A DNA stretch of 64,000 nucleotides from the NCBI GenBank assembly GCA_013391845.1, contig CP058414.1, positions 3,567,286-3,631,285 of the forward strand, read 5' to 3'. Both the position numbers and the translations under genes were made by a program. This stretch comes from Pseudoalteromonas shioyasakiensis (lineage in GTDB: Bacteria > Pseudomonadota > Gammaproteobacteria > Enterobacterales > Alteromonadaceae). Below the pieces are notes generated by a model. It did no database searches, was not told the origin of the DNA, and saw only the letters and a list, made by a program, of their open reading frames with translations. Shown here piece by piece: positions 36,389-43,639 of this stretch; the stretch's first letter is position 1, and the number at the start of each line of letters is the position of its first letter.

Positions 36389-37468
36389 ATGAATTATTAT
36401 TTAATATTAAAAAATCAAATACATAACTTAGTTACACCAACACTTTCCGTAGCATCGCAACCAGTCTTAGAAAGCTTATCTTGGCAAGACTTAAATTCTC
36501 AGGTTACGCATTTTTTACATACTACATGGCAAATGTTACCCGCCCTGACATTAGGTATTGTAGCCATCATTATCTGCTATTTATTGGCCCGTCCTTTATC
36601 CTATCTATTGATAAAACCACTTGGTTTTGTAAGTGAAAGCAAACTCTTACATGTCGTCACGAGGCGCTTTTTTAGTATCATTATAATTTTGTTTGGTGTG
36701 TACTTATTTTTGCGTCTAGCTGGGCTCACCAGTTTTGCTGTGGCGATTATGAGTGGTACTGGATTAGTCGGGCTTATTTTAGGTTTTGCGTTTCGCGATA
36801 TCGCCGAAAACTTTATTTCAAGTATGCTGCTCAGTGTGCAGCGCCCTTTTCGTATTGACGATGTTATCGAAGTCGATGGTCGTTTAGGGGTAGTTAAAAA
36901 GGTTACAGCCCGCGCTACCACCTTAGTTGACTTTGATGGTAATCATATTCAAATTCCCAATGCGACGGTATATAAAAACGTTATTAAAAATCTAACTGCT
37001 AACCCTAAAATGCGCGGCCACTTTGCAGTAGGTATTGGTTATGATAATGACATTCGCTATGCCCAGCAATTAGCAATGAAAGTGGTCAATCAACATCCCG
37101 CAGTTATTAATGATCCACCCAGCCAAGTTCTGATTGACTCACTAGGTTCAGCGACACTGAATTTAACTATTTATTTTTGGGTAAATAGTGCAGAACATAG
37201 TCATATCAAGGTAGCCTCACAGTTGATGCGAGAGCTAGTAAATACCTATTTAGCAGAGCAAATTAGTATGCCAGATGACGCCCGTGAACGTATTATCTTA
37301 AATAGCGAGAACGATACAGAGCAACCAAGTATCAATGCAACCGCTGAGCAACAAACACCAAAATCACTCGACGATCATAGCCTTGATGACGTTAGCAGTG
37401 ACGCCGATGATATTCGCGAACAAGCCGATCAATCTCGCGATCCTGAACAAGGCAGTAATATAATTTAA
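36389..37468 (+). CDS. Small-conductance mechanosensitive channel MscS-type
   Basis: The 359-residue protein has three N-terminal membrane helices (about 50-72, 88-112 and the pore helix 116-140 rich in Gly/Ala: GTGLVGLILGFAF), followed by the MscS beta domain (QRPFRIDDVIEVDGRLGVVKKV pattern, about 150-215) and alpha/beta domain. The C-terminal 50 residues are a very acidic low-complexity tail (DDHSLDDVSSDADDI) not found in E. coli MscS. It releases solutes on hypo-osmotic shock. Confidence 0.93.
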   Translation: MNYYLILKNQIHNLVTPTLSVASQPVLESLSWQDLNSQVTHFLHTTWQMLPALTLGIVAIIICYLLARPLSYLLIKPLGFVSESKLLHVVTRRFFSIIIILFGVYLFLRLAGLTSFAVAIMSGTGLVGLILGFAFRDIAENFISSMLLSVQRPFRIDDVIEVDGRLGVVKKVTARATTLVDFDGNHIQIPNATVYKNVIKNLTANPKMRGHFAVGIGYDNDIRYAQQLAMKVVNQHPAVINDPPSQVLIDSLGSATLNLTIYFWVNSAEHSHIKVASQLMRELVNTYLAEQISMPDDARERIILNSENDTEQPSINATAEQQTPKSLDDHSLDDVSSDADDIREQADQSRDPEQGSNII

Positions 37469-37481
37469 TCGTCATCGCGAA

Positions 37482-37637
37482 CTAAACTTCATCATTGGGT
37501 TTATCTTGCATAGCGCGTTTAAACCCTTTGACTGACGTCCCTAAATCTCCACCTATTCGGGATAACTTTTTTGTGCCAAATAACAGCACCACAATTGCAG
37601 CAATAATGGCTAATTGCCAAACACTAATTCCTGCCAT
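37482..37637 (-). CDS. TatA/TatE twin-arginine translocase subunit (short)
   Basis: This is a 51-residue product. It begins [12 protein letters not shown], with a single hydrophobic helix to about residue 20, then [14 protein letters not shown], the hinge and amphipathic helix of TatA/E, then [11 protein letters not shown] and a polar tail. TatA-type proteins form the pore-like part of the Tat system for folded proteins. A Shine-Dalgarno (GAGGT) lies 5 nt before the ATG. No tatB or tatC is adjacent. It lies downstream of the TonB receptor gene, past a terminator, and converges on the mscS-type gene. At 51 residues it is shorter than the usual TatA. Confidence 0.88.
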   Translation of the reverse strand: MAGISVWQLAIIAAIVVLLFGTKKLSRIGGDLGTSVKGFKRAMQDKPNDEV

Positions 37638-37657
37638 AACAACCTCATTTTAAAATA

Positions 37658-37680
37658 AAAGCGCCTTTGCAGGCGCTTGA
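37658..37680 (-). terminator. Terminator after the TonB receptor gene
   Basis: AAGCGCC/GGCGCTT form a stem with a TTTGCA loop; on the minus strand it is followed by TTTATTTTAAAA. It lies about 30 bp after the receptor stop and just upstream of the tatA-like gene. Confidence 0.85.
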
Positions 37681-37708
37681 ACAACACTAACAACTGGGAA
37701 TTCAAAGA

Positions 37709-40525
37709 TTAGAAACTAGCTCGAACACCCAAGGCGACTTGAGTACCAAAGCGCTCAAGATAACTCACTTGGTCAGTGCGTTTGGTGTAACCCCAATAAC
37801 GCTCATTCGTTAAGTTAGTTGCTTCAGCAAACACAGTGAATTGATCACTGATGTTATAGCTCATGCTGGCATCTAACTGACCATAATCAGAGATCCAATA
37901 AGGGCCACCCCACGCATCTGGATCCGACAAGAATTTACTACGCCAGTTATAAGCTAAACGCGCTTGGAAACCATATTGTTCATAGTAAACCACAGCATTA
38001 TAAGAGTTTTTCGACATACCTCTAAATGGTAAGCCTGACTCTTTCAGTTCTGGCTCATCGTAGCTGCTATCAACATAGGTGTAGTTAAGTTGAAACCCTA
38101 AACCATTGAAAGGTTCAGGCAGTAAGTTTTCTAGTGATTGCTGATAAGCAAACTCAGCACCTTTGATAGTCGCACCATATTTACTCTTACCCGGGTAAGA
38201 TGCAAAGTAGCGCACACCTTCGATTTCAACAGGACTTTCAACGTAATCGATAAATGATTTTAGGTCTTTTACAAACACCCCACCACTTAACGAGCTACTG
38301 TCTTCAAAGTACCACTCTAGTGTCATATCGGCTTGATTGGCTTCTTCAGGCGTTAACGATGAATCGCCCATAGAAAGTTGAGGTAAACCTTCACGGTAAG
38401 TATCAAAGTTTGGCGCAAGCCATGGGCGTAAATAACCTAACGATGGACGGCTAATAACTTGTGCCGCAGAGAAACGGTAAATCAAATCATCAGTAATACT
38501 AAGCTTAAAGTTCATGCTGGGTAAAATGTTGCTGTAATCCCCTTTAAATGATTGCTCAACGGTTTCACGCCAACCATTTTCAAGTGGTTTACCATCATCT
38601 TGTAAGTCAATTAATGATAAATCGTAAACAGACCCTTTTGAGCTTACTTCAGTTTGCGAGCCGCGAATACCGACATTTAACATGTACGGCATTTTTGCAA
38701 GGGTACTTTCGAGCGTCACTTGCGCATATGCAGTCAAGACTTCTTCGGTTACCTCATAAGTACCTGATGAATTAAGCGATGCAACGATACTTTTATCAGT
38801 TGCTTCAGCATTAATTGAACGATAGTAAGCAAGTAACTTATCGTAATCAAAACTTGGCCAAGGCTCAGGTGTAATACTACTTTCGCCTTCTAAGAAGTTA
38901 TCGAAATTGGCCTCAACAAACACATCGCTTGGAATTTCAAATAGGTTAAAGTCACCTACATTCACAACAGTGCTGTCATCAAATTCATAACCATCGCGTT
39001 CTAAATATTGACCACCATTACTAAATTGGCTGGCATTTTTTGATGCATATTCAAGTTGGCTCTTAGTTTGCTCAAGATAAGTTAAACCAAAGTCGATACG
39101 GGTCACCAAATCACTTTCAGGCACAAACGTACCTGTGAACTTAAAGTCATTAACCGTGTCTTCAACACCTGTACCTGTGTTACGGCTATAGTGAGCTCCG
39201 TAAGATTGATCCGCAGTCAAGCCTGGCGATAAGGTAACATCTGGCAGCATGTTGCCAGTGTTGTAATCAATACCTATAGAGTCAATAAAACCACGCGCTA
39301 CAATAAAGCGGTTATCACCACCGTTTTCGTTTTTCGCTTTTGAATGAGCAACATCCATAGCCAGTGTTAGGCCATCCATTGGATACCATTTTGCATTAAG
39401 GGCAAACTGATAAGTATCAGTTTTACGTGGATTCGTTAAGTTGAGTAACTCCACCATAGTGTTACCGGTTTGCGTCATGGAAACAACTCGACCTGTGTCA
39501 TCAAATTCTGCATCGGTAAAGACTGGCGTGCCTGGCGTCCAGCTTTCATCGTAGTTAACAAAACCGATTTGATAGCGATGACCATCGGTGTTGTAACGTG
39601 AATAAAGGGCATCGAAGTTAATATCGAGGGTATCAGTTGGGCGCCACTGCATTGCTAACGTCGCACCGACGCGTTCACGCACATCCTGCGCGTTGGCAAA
39701 ATACATGTAACTCGGGATTTTTGAGGCAAATATTTCACTTTGCCCATCAATTTCTCCGTTGCCATTCATGTCGACTGGCACACCCGCGCTGTCTGCCCCC
39801 CAACCTTCTTCTTCATCAAAAAAGCCGCTTGCTGAGTAAGTATCTGCACGTAAGGTTTTCTTTGAATAAGCACCAGAGAAAAGCACACCAAAGGTATCGT
39901 CATTAAAATTGTCACCTATGATGAACGAAGCATGCGGGTGTACATCGCCGGTTCGCGATTCATAAATCCCTTTTGCAGAAGCACTCAAAGTAAAGCCATC
40001 TTGATCTAATGGTTTACGAGTTTCGATATCAACAACCGCACCAATGCCCCCTTCAATTAAACGTGCTTCTGGCGACTTATAAACCTGAAGCGCTCCCACT
40101 AACTCTGAGGCAATTGTGTCAAAGTTAAAGTCACGTCCTGAGTTTTCAGAAGCCAGTTTACGACCATTCAAAGTGGTAATGTTGTAGCCGCCACCTAAGC
40201 CACGCACGAGGATATTTTGCCCTTCCCCCCCATTACGAGTAATCGTAATTCCTGGAATACGCTGTAATGCCTCGGCTAAATTTTCATCAGGGAACTTACC
40301 GATGTCATCTGCAACAACAACATCTACTACTGTCGTTGCTTCCTTCTTTCGAAAGTTTGATTCTTTAATACTGCTACGGATCCCTGTGACCTCAATAACC
40401 TCAACATCTTCTTCGGCCTTACTATCGTTTTCTTGTTGTTGAGCAGTTGTGGCGAAACTGACTGATGAAGCCAGAATTGAGCTTATCAGCACACTCAAAT
40501 ATTTTTTTCTAGTTGTTGTTGCCAT
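37709..40525 (-). CDS. TonB-dependent outer-membrane receptor, probable GalNAc-oligosaccharide uptake
   Basis: The 938-residue protein has a signal peptide (basic MATTTRKKYLSVLISS, cleavage near ATTA-QQ), a TonB-box-like segment (EVIEVTGIRSS), the plug domain (about 55-170, ADDIGKFPDENLAEALQRIPG, ILVRGLGGGYNITTLNGR) and a beta-barrel ending in Phe. The plug start places it in the proteobacterial TIGR01782-type receptors often found with glycan loci. It belongs to the island because its upstream region has CGAAA/TTTCG sites like those of the other units. It probably imports GalNAc-containing oligosaccharides or glycopeptides; the ligand cannot be read from sequence. AGGAAA precedes the ATG. 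Confidence 0.9.
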   Translation of the reverse strand: MATTTRKKYLSVLISSILASSVSFATTAQQQENDSKAEEDVEVIEVTGIRSSIKESNFRKKEATTVVDVVVADDIGKFPDENLAEALQRIPGITITRNGGEGQNILVRGLGGGYNITTLNGRKLASENSGRDFNFDTIASELVGALQVYKSPEARLIEGGIGAVVDIETRKPLDQDGFTLSASAKGIYESRTGDVHPHASFIIGDNFNDDTFGVLFSGAYSKKTLRADTYSASGFFDEEEGWGADSAGVPVDMNGNGEIDGQSEIFASKIPSYMYFANAQDVRERVGATLAMQWRPTDTLDINFDALYSRYNTDGHRYQIGFVNYDESWTPGTPVFTDAEFDDTGRVVSMTQTGNTMVELLNLTNPRKTDTYQFALNAKWYPMDGLTLAMDVAHSKAKNENGGDNRFIVARGFIDSIGIDYNTGNMLPDVTLSPGLTADQSYGAHYSRNTGTGVEDTVNDFKFTGTFVPESDLVTRIDFGLTYLEQTKSQLEYASKNASQFSNGGQYLERDGYEFDDSTVVNVGDFNLFEIPSDVFVEANFDNFLEGESSITPEPWPSFDYDKLLAYYRSINAEATDKSIVASLNSSGTYEVTEEVLTAYAQVTLESTLAKMPYMLNVGIRGSQTEVSSKGSVYDLSLIDLQDDGKPLENGWRETVEQSFKGDYSNILPSMNFKLSITDDLIYRFSAAQVISRPSLGYLRPWLAPNFDTYREGLPQLSMGDSSLTPEEANQADMTLEWYFEDSSSLSGGVFVKDLKSFIDYVESPVEIEGVRYFASYPGKSKYGATIKGAEFAYQQSLENLLPEPFNGLGFQLNYTYVDSSYDEPELKESGLPFRGMSKNSYNAVVYYEQYGFQARLAYNWRSKFLSDPDAWGGPYWISDYGQLDASMSYNISDQFTVFAEATNLTNERYWGYTKRTDQVSYLERFGTQVALGVRASF

Positions 40526-40597
40526 GATGATTTCCTGTTTTTAAATGTTCAGATTTCTTCACCATAAAAATGGTAATGAGTAAGGCCTTACATTTAA

Positions 40598-40625
40598 TTT
40601 ATAACAAAACGAAACAATCTATCAA
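40598..40625 (-). promoter_or_regulatory. Predicted promoter of the TonB receptor gene
   Basis: On the minus strand TTGATA (40620-40625) and TATAAA (40598-40603) are 16 bp apart, about 75 bp before the receptor ATG. The spacer contains GTTTCGTTTT, one of the repeated TTTCG elements of the island, so a repressor here would block RNA polymerase. Confidence 0.65.
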
Positions 40626-40636
40626 CAATTAATTAC

Positions 40637-40665
40637 CTATCGAAACTTTCGATAGTTACGAAACG
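40637..40665 (-). promoter_or_regulatory. Putative AgaR operator A, 19-bp perfect palindrome
   Basis: CTATCGAAA-C-TTTCGATAG (40637-40655) is a perfect 9-bp inverted repeat around one base, followed by another CGAAAC at 40660. It sits just upstream of the -35 of the receptor promoter. AgaR-type DeoR repressors are known to bind repeated TTTCG/TTTC elements; assignment to the adjacent regulator is inference. Confidence 0.6.
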
Positions 40666-40683
40666 GTATTTCAAAATAATAAA

Positions 40684-40702
40684 AAAGGCGCTGAACGCCT
40701 TT
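40684..40702 (-). terminator. Intrinsic terminator between two operator sites
   Basis: AAAGGCG-CTGAA-CGCCTTT is a 7-bp stem; on the minus strand it is followed by TTTATTATTTT. It lies between operator sites B and A, about 160 bp upstream of the receptor start. It would end transcripts coming from agaR or from a promoter at site B. Confidence 0.8.
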
Positions 40703-40716
40703 AAAGATAAGGTTTT

Positions 40717-40735
40717 AATTTCGAAAGTTTCGATA
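40717..40735 (-). promoter_or_regulatory. Putative AgaR operator B
   Basis: AATTTCGAAAGTTTCGATA contains the same CGAAA/TTTCG core as operator A. On the minus strand TATTAT directly precedes it and could be a -10, but I see no good -35. The region 40526-40840 holds no gene; it contains two operators, one promoter and two terminators. Confidence 0.5.
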
Positions 40736-40791
40736 ATATTTTTTTTCGAAGATTTTCTGTGAGGTGGGCTAGTTTGGTCTTTTTAGATAAT

Positions 40792-40817
40792 AAAAAAGGC
40801 AGCTAAAGCCACCTTTT
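40792..40817 (-). terminator. Terminator after the agaR-like gene
   Basis: On the minus strand AGGTGGC-TTTA-GCTGCCT (two G-U pairs) is followed by TTTTTATTAT. It begins about 24 bp after the stop codon. Confidence 0.75.
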
Positions 40818-40840
40818 TGCAATTATTTTTAACTGGAAAG

Positions 40841-41605
40841 TTAAACTGTAATCACCTCGATACCTAAGCTCGTTAATGATTCAATGAACTCCGCTGGCAT
40901 ATTTTTGTCTGTAACCAGCACATCGATTGATTTTAGAGGTAGTACATTATACAAGGCACGCTTACCAAATTTACTTGAGTCGGTCACAGCAATAACTTTA
41001 TCTGCACGGGTACACATAGTTCGATTCAACATTGCCTCAGGCTCATAATGGGTGGTGATCCCCGCTTCCGAGTCGATACCATCAACCCCTAAAATAACCT
41101 TTTTAAAGTTATACTTACTGAGTGCTTGTTCAACTTCATTTGAATAGAAAGACATTGATTTCTTTCGTAATTGTCCACCCAGCATAAACACATTTGCATC
41201 ATCAATATCAGCCAGCACATGGGCTATATTAAGGCCGTTTGTCATCACCGTAAGGCCCTGCTTATTGGTTAATGCTTTGGCAACTTCTTCTGTGGTGGTG
41301 CCAGAATCAATAATTAATGAGTCGCCATCATCAACTAAGTTTGCTACAGCTTTAGCTAGTAGCACTTTCACAGCGTAGTTTTCATTATGCTTATCTTTCA
41401 CCGAAAGCTCTTTAGCGAGTTTATCGCAAGCAATTGCTCCGCCACGCGAACGAACAACTAAGCCACGTTTACCTAGCTCGTTAAGATCGTGGCGAATGCT
41501 AACCTCCGAAATATCAAAGGTTTTAGCAAGTTCTTTAACGTTTACTTTGCCATGTTCCTCGGTCATCAGGACGATTTTTTGTCTTCTTTCTATTGTGGTT
41601 AGCAT
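40841..41605 (-). CDS. agaR: DeoR family transcriptional repressor, AgaR-like
   Basis: The 254-residue protein has an N-terminal winged helix (about 1-57: MLTTIERRQKIV, VKELAKTFDISEVSIRHDL, then RSRGGA), the DeoR signature, and a C-terminal sugar-phosphate-binding DeoRC domain with IIDSGTTTEEVA, TNGLNIA, LGGQLRKKSM and ILGVDGID. In GalNAc systems AgaR senses a pathway intermediate. It is divergent from the permease gene and surrounded by TTTCG motifs, so it is the likely regulator of the island. The symbol is given by family and context. Confidence 0.85.
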   Translation of the reverse strand: MLTTIERRQKIVLMTEEHGKVNVKELAKTFDISEVSIRHDLNELGKRGLVVRSRGGAIACDKLAKELSVKDKHNENYAVKVLLAKAVANLVDDGDSLIIDSGTTTEEVAKALTNKQGLTVMTNGLNIAHVLADIDDANVFMLGGQLRKKSMSFYSNEVEQALSKYNFKKVILGVDGIDSEAGITTHYEPEAMLNRTMCTRADKVIAVTDSSKFGKRALYNVLPLKSIDVLVTDKNMPAEFIESLTSLGIEVITV

Positions 41606-41682
41606 AGCTGGCCTGTTGTTTTAATAGCTGCTTTCAAATTTGTAGTTCAATATTACACAATTTACAGTTTTAAAGCCAAACT

Positions 41683-41734
41683 TAGTTTCGAAATAAAATA
41701 AAACTTTCAAAACTTACGAAATTTGTTTTATGAT
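41683..41734 (+). promoter_or_regulatory. agaR/permease intergenic promoter with CGAAA elements
   Basis: CGAAA occurs at 41689 and 41717, with TTTCAAAA at 41705. For the permease gene, TTCAAA (41706-41711), a 17-bp spacer and TATGAT (41729-41734) form a plausible sigma-70 promoter, and the second CGAAA lies in the spacer. The first lies upstream, toward the agaR promoter. Confidence 0.55.
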
Positions 41735-41765
41735 TGTTTCACAATAAACTTATTTGGTGACAAAA

Positions 41766-43094
41766 ATGACAACACAAAGCTCACTGTTAGAGCAAACAGA
41801 ACACACCAACCGCACGCAGTTACTGCCGATGTTGATCATTGGTGGCTTGTTTTTCTTATTTGGCTTTATAACTTGGCTTAATGGCTCCTTGATCCCATTT
41901 TTACAAATGGTCTGCGATCTCAACCATATAGAAGCCTACATGGTGACTCTGGTGTTTTATATTGCCTATACCGTGATGGCACTGCCAAGCGCTAAGATAT
42001 TACAAATCTTCAGTTATAAGCATGGTATGTCGTTTGGTTTAGGCACCATGGCATTAGGCGCACTGCTGTTTATTCCTGCGGCACAAACTCAAGCGTATTG
42101 GTTATTTTTAGTTGCTTTATTTACCCTAGGTAGTGGCCTCACCTTACTACAAACCGCTGCGAATCCTTACATCGTGCTAATTGGATCTAAAGACACTGCA
42201 GCCGTGCGCATTAGTATTATGGGTATTCTTAATAAAAGCGCAGGTGTGGTGGCTCCACTGCTCTTCTCTGCGATTGTGTTTAGCGATATTGCTAGCTTTA
42301 GTCCAGAAGCCCTTGCTCAATTGAACAGCATTCAAAAGCAATTACAGTTACAAGAACTGGCAAATCGTTTAATCACACCTTATTTTGTAATGGCAATTGC
42401 GTTAGCCATTTTAGCAGCTTTAATCATGCTAGCCCCCTTACCTGATATCGAGCAACCACAATCAAGCAACAACAGCGAGAGTAAATCAGTTCTGCAATTT
42501 CCACACTTAGTTTTAGGCGTGATAGCCCTATTCTTTTACATAGGTGCCGAAGTCATTGCTGGCGACACCATTGGCCTTTACGGCAAAGAGCAAGGGGTAT
42601 TGCAGTTCGCTGAGCTCACCTCTTACACCATGGGCTTTATGGTGCTTGGTTATGTCTTAGGTATTGTGTTAATTCCCCGCTTTTTTAGTCAGCAACAGGC
42701 GCTGATATTTTCTGCGTTAAGTGGTTGTGTGTTTTCGTTTGGCATTATTTTGATTGATCCACAACAAACAACGATTGCAAACTTAGTACTCTTTTGGCTT
42801 GCTGATAACAGCTTTCCAGATACCGTGTTATTTGTTGCGTTACTTGGCTTATCAAATGCGCTGGTATGGCCAACCATTTGGCCTATGGCCCTTGCAAACC
42901 TTGGCGATAAAACCCAAACTGGCGCGGCATTACTCATTATGGGTATTTCTGGTGGTGCTTTGTTACCTTTGGTATACGGTGTATTTGCACAGTACACAGG
43001 CAATGCACAACAAGCTTACTATTTGTTGATCCCCTGCTATGCGTTTATTCTTTATTACGCGCTGATTGGTCACAAGCTAACAAGTTGGCGTTAG
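41766..43094 (+). CDS. Sugar permease of the FucP/NagP MFS family, probable GalNAc importer
   Basis: The 442-residue protein has twelve predicted membrane helices in the FucP/GluP subfamily pattern: LFFLFGFITWLNGSLIPFLQ in helix 1, LFTLGSGLTLLQTAANPYIVLIG near helices 4-5, and GAEVIAGDTIGLYG at helix 7. Members import fucose, glucose/galactose or GlcNAc by proton or sodium symport. Given the neighbouring genes, GalNAc is the probable substrate (AgaP role). ATG 41766 is preferred over TTG 41754 because GGTGA lies about 5 nt upstream. Confidence 0.88.
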   Translation: MTTQSSLLEQTEHTNRTQLLPMLIIGGLFFLFGFITWLNGSLIPFLQMVCDLNHIEAYMVTLVFYIAYTVMALPSAKILQIFSYKHGMSFGLGTMALGALLFIPAAQTQAYWLFLVALFTLGSGLTLLQTAANPYIVLIGSKDTAAVRISIMGILNKSAGVVAPLLFSAIVFSDIASFSPEALAQLNSIQKQLQLQELANRLITPYFVMAIALAILAALIMLAPLPDIEQPQSSNNSESKSVLQFPHLVLGVIALFFYIGAEVIAGDTIGLYGKEQGVLQFAELTSYTMGFMVLGYVLGIVLIPRFFSQQQALIFSALSGCVFSFGIILIDPQQTTIANLVLFWLADNSFPDTVLFVALLGLSNALVWPTIWPMALANLGDKTQTGAALLIMGISGGALLPLVYGVFAQYTGNAQQAYYLLIPCYAFILYYALIGHKLTSWR

Positions 43095-43104
43095 TAACGT
43101 CTTC

Positions 43105-43146
43105 GCAGGCTCAGTTATTTAGATATTTAACTAGCCTGCAATTTTT
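43105..43146 (+). terminator. Probable terminator after the permease gene
   Basis: GCAGGCT (43105-43111) and AGCCTGC (43133-43139) pair, with a partial inner AGTTA/TAACT extension, followed by AATTTTT. It overlaps the 3' end of the convergent small-subunit gene. Confidence 0.5.
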
Positions 43147-43639
43147 CTGATGTGAAATATCCCAATAACAAAAATTCACGCACGGTAAAAATACACTTAT
43201 AAATTAAATACTCGTCACGCTTGTCAGGGCTTACTTCTGAAATAGATAGGGCTTGCTGCGCCATTATTTGCTGTTGCTGTTGCAAAGAGATAGTAAATAA
43301 ACCAGTGAGTTTATCTGCTAATTGCGGCAATGAAAGATCACCTGCCGCAATCAGCTCAGCGCCTTTTAAGCATGAAGTGCGTTCAGCCGCATTTAGTGTA
43401 TTTGCTAGCATTAAATCTGTAAATGCGACTAAATCAAAGTACAGCTGCTCATTTGGCTCTAGCTCTAAAATAACCGCCTGCATTTGCGTGACCACATCCC
43501 GATGCGCCGCAGCTTTAAGTACCTCAAAATGGCTATCATCCGTTTTATCAAATAATTGAGTCGCAGCCACTGGCGTAATAGCGACACCTAATAATGCTGC
43601 TAAACATTTAATCGCATTTCGCCTTTGTAGATCAGCCAT
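43127..43639 (-). CDS. Gluconate 2-dehydrogenase subunit 3-like protein, Tat-exported
   Basis: The 170-residue protein has a twin-arginine signal (LQRRNAIKCLAALLGVAITPVAA), then a helical domain with NEQLYFDLVAFTDLMLANTLNAAE and a C-terminal FTVREFLLLGYFTS, as in the small gamma-like subunit of membrane-bound GMC dehydrogenases. It would carry the signal-less flavoprotein through the Tat system as a partner. ATG 43639 has GGAG 6 nt upstream and overlaps the GMC gene stop by 8 bp; the longest frame (43672) adds residues without a Shine-Dalgarno. Confidence 0.82.
   Translation of the reverse strand: MADLQRRNAIKCLAALLGVAITPVAATQLFDKTDDSHFEVLKAAAHRDVVTQMQAVILELEPNEQLYFDLVAFTDLMLANTLNAAERTSCLKGAELIAAGDLSLPQLADKLTGLFTISLQQQQQIMAQQALSISEVSPDKRDEYLIYKCIFTVREFLLLGYFTSEKLQAS

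Noticed and set aside
40731..40760. Complete promoter at operator B
   Set aside because: TATTAT is a good -10, but no acceptable -35 lies 16-18 bp upstream. It is left as an operator only.
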